Below, one piece after another: positions 7,053 to 13,555 of a stretch of DNA of 13,555 bases. The DNA comes from an uncultured Clostridia bacterium (GTDB lineage: Bacteria; Bacillota; Clostridia; RGIG6154). The first letter of the stretch is position 1, and every line of letters starts with the position of its first letter. Under the pieces are notes generated by a model that did no database searches, was not told the DNA's origin, and saw only the letters and a list, made by a program, of their open reading frames with translations. Location: the NCBI GenBank assembly GCA_934446135.1, contig CAKSDT010000046.1, positions 1-13,555 of the forward strand, read 5' to 3'. Made by a program: the position numbers and the translations under genes.

Positions 7053-8531
7053 TTAGTCTGATATTTTAGGCGGTATAACAGTTAGTTCACAGCACTTGTT
7101 TAAGTTCAGATAATAAATATATGCTCTGATTTTGTCTGTTGAATGAATTGCTTTTACCGCTTCACAATAAAACATTAATTGTTTTTGATAAGATTTAAAA
7201 GTTTCATCATTAAATTTCTTGTCTGTTTTAAAATCTATTATAAAGTACTCGCTGCCTGATTTGAAGTAGCAGTCAATCACGCCCTGAAGTTGAATTTTTT
7301 CGGTTTGATTTTCAAAAACGGAGTCGGTAAGAATATTAAAGGAGCGTTCTTTGTATATTTCATCGCTTTTTTGCAATAATTTCCCGATTGTAGAATTAAT
7401 GAATTGCATTACTTTGTCAGTATCTATATACTTACCTTCATTTTGAGTAAGAATTCCGTCTGAAATCAGTCTGTTTTTTAATTCTTCAAGTTTTTCGGCG
7501 GTATTTTGAGTCTTGTAGTCAATCTTTTCCATAAAGAAGTGAAAAACCGTGCCAGCATTCTGCGAAAATTCTTCCGATTCATCAAAATCATCCAGTTCAA
7601 CATTGTTTGAGTATTGGCTGAAACTGTCATCGGTATCATAATTTTCAGACTTTAATTCAGAAACAGTATACTTTAGAAATCTGTCAGAGTTATCAACTGG
7701 GTAATTAAACTCCATGATTTCGGAAATCTCTTCTAAACAAGTATCCGAAGCGGTATCTTTTTCAGGTTTTATTTCAGATACATATATTTCTTCAGGTTCT
7801 TCAATATATTCGATTTTTATATTGCAGTCTGTCGTTATTTCAAATGCAGTTTCTCTTTCAGAATTGAATGCGTATGTTCTAAATAGTGCCGAAGTAATAA
7901 GTTCAAGGTTACTGGTATATACAGTGACTATATTAGACGGAATAAGATTTTCGGTAAAAAATTCCGTAATATTGACTTTTTCTATATAACTTTCAAAGTC
8001 TTTAATGCTGCCCATGAGAATAAGTTTCTCTTTTGCTCTTGTCAGGGCAACATACAAAACTCTCATTTCCTCTGCAAACTCTTCTTTGTGATTGGTAAAT
8101 GCAACTGCTCTTTTTACAGGCGATTTTATTGTGTAGTTTTGTTCAAAATTTGTGTAGTCGATGCCCATACCGACATTTTTATGGATTCTTACATCGAGTT
8201 TATTTTCATAATCTTTATAAACTTCTCTACCCAGTGTAGGAATAATAACTATGGGGTATTCAAGACCTTTGCTTTTGTGTATGGAAGTAACCGTCACAAC
8301 ATCAATGTCATCCGGCAGTATCTTAGGTCCTTCAATAGAACTGTTTGAAGAAACAATATTCTCTATATTTGACAGAAATTTAAATAAACCTTTAAACTCG
8401 CCATCCTCAAAATTCTCAGCAATATTTCTTAAATATTTATAGTTTGAATATCTTTGATTTCCGCCCGGCATTGAAAGAATATAAGAACAGTAATTGTACT
8501 TATCATCTATACCGTCAATTATTTCATACAC
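7053..8531 (-). CDS. addA: AddA C-terminal fragment (helicase motifs V-VI and nuclease domain)
   Basis: Downstream half of the interrupted addA, read from the first possible start (GTG at 8531) as 492 residues. It holds helicase motif V (VTSIHKSKGLEYP, 81-93), motif VI (EEMRVLYVALTRAKEKL, 154-170), and a RecB-family nuclease domain: AGTVFHFFMEK (326-336) with H331, QGVIDCYF with D420, and IIDFKTDK with D433 and K435, then YQKQLMFYCEA. All nuclease residues expected for AddA are present, so this half has not decayed. No ribosome binding site is visible before the GTG, and the sequence before it (8532-8567) also reads in frame as plausible AddA. Independent translation is therefore doubtful. 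The TAA at 7053 is followed 16 bases later by the lipid kinase gene. Confidence 0.85.
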   Translation of the reverse strand: MYEIIDGIDDKYNYCSYILSMPGGNQRYSNYKYLRNIAENFEDGEFKGLFKFLSNIENIVSSNSSIEGPKILPDDIDVVTVTSIHKSKGLEYPIVIIPTLGREVYKDYENKLDVRIHKNVGMGIDYTNFEQNYTIKSPVKRAVAFTNHKEEFAEEMRVLYVALTRAKEKLILMGSIKDFESYIEKVNITEFFTENLIPSNIVTVYTSNLELITSALFRTYAFNSERETAFEITTDCNIKIEYIEEPEEIYVSEIKPEKDTASDTCLEEISEIMEFNYPVDNSDRFLKYTVSELKSENYDTDDSFSQYSNNVELDDFDESEEFSQNAGTVFHFFMEKIDYKTQNTAEKLEELKNRLISDGILTQNEGKYIDTDKVMQFINSTIGKLLQKSDEIYKERSFNILTDSVFENQTEKIQLQGVIDCYFKSGSEYFIIDFKTDKKFNDETFKSYQKQLMFYCEAVKAIHSTDKIRAYIYYLNLNKCCELTVIPPKISD

Positions 8532-8567
8532 CTTTGATGTTTTTGATATTTTTGAAAACTGATAAAG

Positions 8568-10574
8568 TTATGTAAGAAATTCTGCGATTTTTTCTTTTTC
8601 TTCTGATGTTCCGTTGTAAGCTGCAAGCGAATCGTAAAAACTTTTACATGTTGTACTTTTTCTGATTTTTACTAAAAAGTTCTCATCAAAGTTAAACATA
8701 AAACTTTTCAGGACAGATACGAGAGGTATATCCTGATATGGATTGTCAATAATTTTAAGCCAGTTAAGAAGAATTCTTATTTCGGTGGAATTAAGGAGTG
8801 TTAATGAATTGTTGTCAGTATACACAGGAATATCATACTCGGATAAAATATCTGTGAAAACAGAATCGGTATTCTTAACCTTCCTTAGAAGTATCGCAAA
8901 GTCACAGTAGCGTACATTTCTCATTTCACCGGTTGATGAATCAGTTACCTGAAAGTGCTCGTATACCATTTTAGAAATGGTATACGCAGTTTGATATGCT
9001 TCGGCTTCAACATCAGTCATACCGGGAAACGCACCTTTTTTAAGATAAATAACATCTACAGATGGGTCATTTCCTTCGTAGTGGGCACCACAGTTGAGTT
9101 TTTCATTTTCGTTGTAATCAATTTCTCCCGTTTCTTCACACATAGTCTGACTAAAGATTAAGTTTGTGAAGTCAAGAATGTTTTTTCTGCTTCTGAAGTT
9201 CTTGTTAAGAAATATTTTTCTTCCCGGCAGTTCATCATTTTCACTCAACTTTTTAACTTTCGTGTTAAAAAGTTCGGGAGCGGTGTTCCTGAATTTATAT
9301 ATACTTTGTTTTATATCGCCAACCATAAAAACATTATTATTGTTTCTGGAAACTGAAGATAAAATAAGTTCCTGTGTGTCGTTTGTATCCTGATATTCGT
9401 CTATTATTATTTCATTGTATTTTTCTGACAGTTCCTTTGCAAGGTCTGTAGGTTTTTTGTTTTCATCTGTAAGAAGTTTAATTGCATAGTGAGAAAGGTC
9501 TGAAAACTCAAGAATATTCCGGGTTGCTTGAACATTCTCATACTCCTTGCTGAAGATTTTGACAATTTTAATCAGAGCTTCCGCAATAGGCTTTTGAAGA
9601 CTTAAAAATGTTTTTAATTGTTCAGGACTGAGGTCTATTATTTTTTTCGCTTTCAAAACGCCGTCTTTGCATCTTTTTCTGAGAACTTTAAATTTTTCAT
9701 AATCATAGTCATCAAGTCCCTTTTCGGCTTTGGGAAGATTTTGAAATTTTGCAGTGTTAAGTCTTAAATAAAGTTCATTGTATGACTTTGCCGAAAGTAT
9801 TTCCTTTAGTGTCGAAATATCATTTTGAATACAGGTTGTGCAGTTTACGAAGTTAAGATTTACATCAATAAAATATGATGTGTTTTGTTCATAAAATTCT
9901 GTAAGCGATGATAAGTGTTTTTGCACGCTTTTAATATTTTCTTTTACAAAGTCGAGTTTTTCAATATCATCCGTATTGTATGGTTCTAGAAGTCTGTCAA
10001 GTGCTTCATCGGGGAAAGGCGATTTGACAGCATATTTATAGACAGAACTTATGATGTTTTTCAATTTTTTGTCATTTCTGTAGTCCAAAAAAGCCTCTGA
10101 AAGAATAAGTATATCTTTACTGTCATTTTCATAAAGTTCATCTATGACGGAATCAAGAACCTCATCAAATACGGGCAAAGCCTCATTTTCACTTATTGTT
10201 GCATAATTAGAAGAAATAGAAAGTTTTTCAAAGTTCTCTTTTATCAATTTTGAACAGAATGAATCGATGGTACAAATGTCCGCGTTTGGCAAAAGAAGAA
10301 GTTGGTTTCTGTAATTTTCCCTTGTTTTTTCATCAGTATCGGGTGATGACACAATCTCAGAAAACTTTTCGGAAATTTTTCTTCTCATCTGGGATGCTGC
10401 GTCCTTTGTAAATGTAACTATAAGCAAAGAGTCTACAGGAACTTCTTTGGTTATTCTTACGACCCGTTCTACCAAAACCGCTGTTTTCCCGGAACCTGCC
10501 GCAGCCGATACAAGCGTGCTTACGGGACGCTTTCCTATTGCTTCAAGTTGTTCTTTAGTCCATTTAACACTCAT
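8568..10574 (-). CDS. addA: AddA N-terminal fragment (ATP-dependent helicase core)
   Basis: First 668 residues of AddA, the UvrD/Rep-like motor that, with AddB, unwinds and resects broken DNA ends for RecA. Visible elements: Q-motif region KWTKEQLEAI (4-13), Walker A AAAGSGKT (24-31), motif Ia VTFTKDAASQM (53-63), Walker B IIIDEYQDTNDTQ (389-401), motif III MVGDIKQSIYKFR (417-429), and motif IV around LNKNFRSR (456-463). The chain stops at FLT before motifs V and VI. I choose the ATG at 10574 because it gives the family-typical MSVKWTKEQ and has GGTGA five bases upstream; a TTG at 10598 is less likely. The gene overlaps the end of addB by 11 bases, implying translational coupling. Alone, this fragment is not expected to be an active helicase. 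Confidence 0.88.
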   Translation of the reverse strand: MSVKWTKEQLEAIGKRPVSTLVSAAAGSGKTAVLVERVVRITKEVPVDSLLIVTFTKDAASQMRRKISEKFSEIVSSPDTDEKTRENYRNQLLLLPNADICTIDSFCSKLIKENFEKLSISSNYATISENEALPVFDEVLDSVIDELYENDSKDILILSEAFLDYRNDKKLKNIISSVYKYAVKSPFPDEALDRLLEPYNTDDIEKLDFVKENIKSVQKHLSSLTEFYEQNTSYFIDVNLNFVNCTTCIQNDISTLKEILSAKSYNELYLRLNTAKFQNLPKAEKGLDDYDYEKFKVLRKRCKDGVLKAKKIIDLSPEQLKTFLSLQKPIAEALIKIVKIFSKEYENVQATRNILEFSDLSHYAIKLLTDENKKPTDLAKELSEKYNEIIIDEYQDTNDTQELILSSVSRNNNNVFMVGDIKQSIYKFRNTAPELFNTKVKKLSENDELPGRKIFLNKNFRSRKNILDFTNLIFSQTMCEETGEIDYNENEKLNCGAHYEGNDPSVDVIYLKKGAFPGMTDVEAEAYQTAYTISKMVYEHFQVTDSSTGEMRNVRYCDFAILLRKVKNTDSVFTDILSEYDIPVYTDNNSLTLLNSTEIRILLNWLKIIDNPYQDIPLVSVLKSFMFNFDENFLVKIRKSTTCKSFYDSLAAYNGTSEEKEKIAEFLT
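8960..8986. repeat. Perfect 12-bp inverted repeat inside addA
   Basis: CGTATACCATTT (8960-8971) is followed by a 3-base spacer (8972-8974) and its exact reverse complement (8975-8986). It lies in codons for about residues 530-538 of AddA (YTISKMVY) and would form a stable hairpin in the mRNA or in single-stranded DNA. No T-run follows on either strand, so it is not an ordinary terminator. Confidence 0.85.
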
Positions 10575-13555
10575 TGTTTTCACCACGCATTGTTTCAATA
10601 AATTTTTTGTTGCTTACAGTTTCTTCTTCTCTTACATCAAAATAACTTTCTTCGAATTTGCAAATGCTGTTGTAATCACAGTATTCGCACGAAAGTCTGT
10701 CTTCTGAACATAAAGGTTTGATTTCAAATTCTCCGTTTAATATTGTGTCGGAGTATTCACCCATTTTATCGATTGTTTTTTCGGCTATTTCGTCAAATTC
10801 TTTTTGAGAAATCAAATTTGAACTGCTTATTGTACCGTCTTTTGTTTTTCTTGCTGAAATTACAGATGAGTATCCCGATATATTATTGTCAGCCTTTAAA
10901 ACTGAAAAGACATCGCCTACGGTTATACCGGATAACTTGTATGATTTTATATTATCTTGTAGTATTTCATCAGCAGCAGGAACAGAATCTTTTTCTGTTG
11001 CCGACGGCGAAAATACAAAATAATACATTCCGTACGGATTACCGAGTTTATCCTTTATTGCTTTTGCATATGTTACAAGCTGCAGAGAAATTCCGTCAAC
11101 CGCCTTATTAAGTTCCAAAGAATGTTTGCTTGACTTGTAATCTATTATTCTGAAGCCGTCCGGCAAAGTGTCAATTCTGTCAATTTTTCCGTATAGTTTT
11201 ACTTCATTCCCGTTGGGTGTTGTAATTGAAAGGGGAGGAATTGCATCCTCCGAGCCTATTTTCATTTCTGTTCCGTATGGGACAAATTCGCCTGCCTGTA
11301 TCTGATTTATTGCTGCAATTGACGCATCCTTTGCAACTTTTTTCATTTTAGACTGCATATATAGTTCTTTTTTTGAAAAATTCGGATGAATTCTGTTCAG
11401 GTCATCTACGGCAATATCAGAAACTGAATCCGCGATTTTGGCACATCTCTCAGGAGTAAGTTCCGAAATGGGCATTCTTTCTTCAATAATTTTTCCGAGG
11501 GTATCTTCAAGTATCTTATGGACAAAAGAACCTGTGTCGACGGACTGTATTATATTTTCTTTTCTTTTTTCAAGTTTAAGCCCATATTTCAACAAAAACA
11601 TATATGGACATTTTGCAAATGTCTCAAGTCTGGATACAGTTACGGAAAGTTTTTTGTTCCACATAAGTTCATTAACTTCAGAATTGATTTTTGCAAGTGT
11701 TGTAAATCCCTTTTGCTGCGTAATTTTTTCAAAATCGGAGTTATTTTTGATTCTATACCAGTTTTTAACTTCTGAAAAGTCAGCATCATTGTTTAAAAGA
11801 ATATCTTTTAGTGTTGCTTTTGGAGTTGAAATATAATCAAACTGATTTTTTGACTTGAAAACATTCTCCTGAAGTTTGCCCAAAATAGATTCAAGGGATT
11901 TTATAACAGGTGAGGGAATTGTGTTTTTACCGTCGGTGTTTGAAACAGACCTTGACAAAATCAGTTTATCTGTCGGGAGCGTCAATGTTTCAAAGATCTT
12001 AAAAGGTTGTTGGAACGCTTTTACTCTTGAATCCGGAGCGATTTCCAAATCACATTTTTTCATATCGGAACGTTCTTTTTCGGTTATAAGTCCCGATGAT
12101 GAAATTTTTGCCGGAAATATTCCTTCGTTGGCATTTAAAATATACAGTATTTTAATTTCTTTGTTTCTTGCACTGTCATAAGTTGAAAAAGTCACACTGT
12201 TTTGCGTCGGCGGAACAATTCCAACTTTCGTTTGTGATATTCCCGCGGAAAACAGTCTGCTGAACTTCTCAAGACCGATTGAATAATCATCGGTTACCGT
12301 TATCATTTCTTTCAGTACACCTAAAACTGCATTAAATATTTGTCTTGCCTCAGGCGATTTTGCCTTCTCGTTTCTTTTAAGTAAATCTTTTGATATTTTT
12401 TCTGTTTTTTCTCTAAGAGAAGATTTTATAGTAAATTCTTTAAGTGCCTCATAGTAGTCCGAAATTTTTGTTCTGCCCTTTGTTTTTTCCCTGAAAGGCA
12501 TAACAAGGTCAATAAGTTTTTTTCTTGATGAGTTCACTGAGGCAAGATTTTCATCGGGAAATTTAAAATCTTCAAGCCACAATTTTCCTTTTATACCATA
12601 TTGCACTACATAATTTTCAAGTGCATCAATATCTTTTTCCGCTATATCGGTAAAACCTGTTTTTAAAAACGAAAATACATCTTCGTATGCAAAGTTGTTT
12701 ATAAAAATATTAAACAAGGACATAAAATACAAAAACAGAGGGGTTTCGGAAACCGAATGCTTTTTGTCAATATATATATTAATGCCATATTCTTTGAATG
12801 TTTTTTCAACTAACGAGGCATAAACACTTAAATCACCCGAAACAACGCAGATATCAGAAAATTTATAACCTTGTCGTATGTATTTTAAAATATCTCTTGC
12901 GCAAAGCCTTACTTCATTTTCCGGAGTGTCCGAAGTATATAAAAAGACATTAGAAGTTTTTTTTGTGTATTTTTTTACAGGAAAGCAACCGTAATTTTCC
13001 CATATGTGCAGCAAGTCATCTTTGTGGACATAATTGTTTTCCAAATGAATTTCATTGATTTCGGCTTTGGAGGTACAAGTTTTTAAAAGTCGTAATGTTT
13101 CATCAACTGGTGAAAAAATATACTTATTTCTTCTATCCGTCTTCAGTGTTATAAAAACACCTTTTGAATGTTTTAAAAGCAGAGAAATTATTTTAAGTTC
13201 AACTTTTGTAAAGGTGGAGAAACCGTCTATGTAAAATGTTCTGTCCTTAATATATTGGCTTTTTGGAATAAGATTTATGAGATATGATAAATTATCTTCA
13301 TTGTTTTCACCCTGCTTTTCAATTTCAGTATTAAAATTCCGATATATAAATGCAAGGTCTGAAAATTTGTTTTTTGATGCCGCCGAACTGAAATTGTTTT
13401 TCATCTGTTCAGTTTGTTCGGGGCTTATCCCATATCTTTTAAATTCAGAAATAGTATTTAAAATTTCATCTGCATAGATATCGGAGCGTGAAGAGTTTGA
13501 AAAGACGGTAAGATTACTTGACGAGTTGTTTAAAAGGGAAGCGACAATAATCGCT
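10564..13555 (-). CDS. addB: AddB, helicase/nuclease subunit B (5' end beyond right edge)
   Basis: Subunit B of the AddAB break-resection complex. The frame is open from the right edge to the TAA at 10564, giving 996 visible residues against a usual length of about 1150, so roughly the first 150-170 residues, including Walker A, lie outside. An ATG at 13404 is internal, because upstream codons still read as AddB-like sequence (ISEFKRYGISPEQ). The C-terminal nuclease domain is complete: GSFVHKILEDTL, GKIDRIDTLPDGFRIIDYKS, and the four cysteines of the iron-sulfur staple: one in FAKCPYM (codon 11608-11610) and three in SCEYCDYNSICKFE (codons 10687-10689, 10678-10680, 10660-10662). The middle part (VTFSTYDSAR..., ILNANEGIFP) matches AddB's inactive helicase-like core. 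It is the first visible gene of the addB-addA-lipid kinase unit; its promoter is not in the window. Confidence 0.95.
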   Translation of the reverse strand, partial: AIIVASLLNNSSSNLTVFSNSSRSDIYADEILNTISEFKRYGISPEQTEQMKNNFSSAASKNKFSDLAFIYRNFNTEIEKQGENNEDNLSYLINLIPKSQYIKDRTFYIDGFSTFTKVELKIISLLLKHSKGVFITLKTDRRNKYIFSPVDETLRLLKTCTSKAEINEIHLENNYVHKDDLLHIWENYGCFPVKKYTKKTSNVFLYTSDTPENEVRLCARDILKYIRQGYKFSDICVVSGDLSVYASLVEKTFKEYGINIYIDKKHSVSETPLFLYFMSLFNIFINNFAYEDVFSFLKTGFTDIAEKDIDALENYVVQYGIKGKLWLEDFKFPDENLASVNSSRKKLIDLVMPFREKTKGRTKISDYYEALKEFTIKSSLREKTEKISKDLLKRNEKAKSPEARQIFNAVLGVLKEMITVTDDYSIGLEKFSRLFSAGISQTKVGIVPPTQNSVTFSTYDSARNKEIKILYILNANEGIFPAKISSSGLITEKERSDMKKCDLEIAPDSRVKAFQQPFKIFETLTLPTDKLILSRSVSNTDGKNTIPSPVIKSLESILGKLQENVFKSKNQFDYISTPKATLKDILLNNDADFSEVKNWYRIKNNSDFEKITQQKGFTTLAKINSEVNELMWNKKLSVTVSRLETFAKCPYMFLLKYGLKLEKRKENIIQSVDTGSFVHKILEDTLGKIIEERMPISELTPERCAKIADSVSDIAVDDLNRIHPNFSKKELYMQSKMKKVAKDASIAAINQIQAGEFVPYGTEMKIGSEDAIPPLSITTPNGNEVKLYGKIDRIDTLPDGFRIIDYKSSKHSLELNKAVDGISLQLVTYAKAIKDKLGNPYGMYYFVFSPSATEKDSVPAADEILQDNIKSYKLSGITVGDVFSVLKADNNISGYSSVISARKTKDGTISSSNLISQKEFDEIAEKTIDKMGEYSDTILNGEFEIKPLCSEDRLSCEYCDYNSICKFEESYFDVREEETVSNKKFIETMRGENNEC

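Larger units (their letters stand above)
7053..10574 (-). pseudogene. addA: addA interrupted by one in-frame TAA (helicase/nuclease subunit A)
   Basis: The two halves of addA lie in the same reading frame. They are separated only by a TAA at 8568-8570 and 12 sense codons (LYQFSKISKTSK) before the first possible restart. Counting the stop as a residue, the gene would encode about 1173 residues, near the family's usual 1200-1240. No insertion, deletion or frame change is needed. The stop falls between helicase motifs IV and V, so the truncated product would lack motif V, motif VI and the nuclease. TAA is also the normal stop of most genes in this window, which argues against codon reassignment. 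A recent nonsense mutation or a base-call error is the likeliest reading. Confidence 0.75.

Noticed and set aside
8529..8531. GTG at 8531 as a genuine restart making AddA a natural two-piece protein.
   Set aside because: No ribosome binding site precedes it, and the 12 codons between the TAA and the GTG also read in frame without another stop. Possible, but not supported.
8568..8570. Reassignment of TAA to an amino acid in this organism.
   Set aside because: Most genes in the window end in TAA at the expected family length, so TAA functions as a stop here.
10574..10598. TTG at 10598 as the start of AddA, adding eight residues.
   Set aside because: The ATG at 10574 gives the family-typical N-terminus MSVKWTKEQ and has GGTGA five bases upstream.
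11234..11251. Small inverted repeat GGAGGA / TCCTCC with a 6-base loop inside addB.
   Set aside because: Six-base arms are expected by chance several times in a window this size, and it sits in coding sequence without a U-tract.
11438..11836. Plus-strand open frame of 132 codons opposite addB, and a similar one of 122 codons at 10743-11111.
   Set aside because: Both lie wholly antisense to conserved addB sequence, have no recognisable domain, and look like chance frames in AT-rich antisense DNA.
10564..13404. ATG at 13404 as the true start of AddB.
   Set aside because: The frame stays open to the window edge and the upstream codons read as AddB sequence (ISEFKRYGISPEQ), so the gene is cut by the edge, not short.
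7053..13555. addAB with its neighbours as a new anti-phage defence cluster.
   Set aside because: All genes belong to housekeeping families with standard domains; there are no mobility genes, toxin-like genes or unknown accessory proteins nearby.

Overview
The window looks like chromosomal DNA of a low-GC, anaerobic Gram-positive bacterium, most likely a member of the Clostridia (Firmicutes/Bacillota). The evidence is the AT-rich coding sequence, the strong GGAGG-type ribosome binding sites, the sigma-A-like promoters, and the pairing of AddAB (instead of RecBCD) with RNase Y (instead of RNase E). A fermentative D-lactate dehydrogenase fits an anaerobe. I see no phage, transposon, CRISPR, tRNA or rRNA. 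This is a core-genome region with a few oddities, and I did not find a convincing new multi-gene system.

Layout, left to right. (1) Bases 1-2343, minus strand: a pyridoxal/pyridoxamine kinase followed 13 bases later by the first 495 codons of DNA polymerase I, which runs off the left edge. (2) Bases 2344-2502: a divergent promoter region. (3) Bases 2503-4421, plus strand: a D-lactate dehydrogenase overlapping an RluA/RluD-family pseudouridine synthase by 19 bases. (4) Bases 4431-4465: one hairpin that can terminate both convergent transcripts. (5) Bases 4481-6022, minus strand: RNase Y with its own consensus promoter at 6102-6130. (6) Bases 6152-13555, minus strand: addB (its 5' end lies beyond the right edge), addA, and a diacylglycerol-kinase-family lipid kinase. 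These three are tightly packed and look like one operon reading toward rny.

How the genes work together: AddA and AddB form the helicase-nuclease that processes double-strand breaks for RecA-dependent repair, and Pol I fills gaps in repair and removes RNA primers. RNase Y starts mRNA decay at the membrane. The lipid kinase recycles or makes phospholipid precursors. The PLP kinase and D-LDH serve cofactor salvage and fermentative NADH reoxidation.

The most notable observations are: an in-frame TAA that splits addA between helicase motifs IV and V although both halves are otherwise intact and in the same frame; a perfect 12-bp inverted repeat with a 3-base loop inside addA; a Cys/His-rich extension of about 33 residues on the D-lactate dehydrogenase; and three TTGTCA repeats spaced 12-13 bases apart over the rny promoter.
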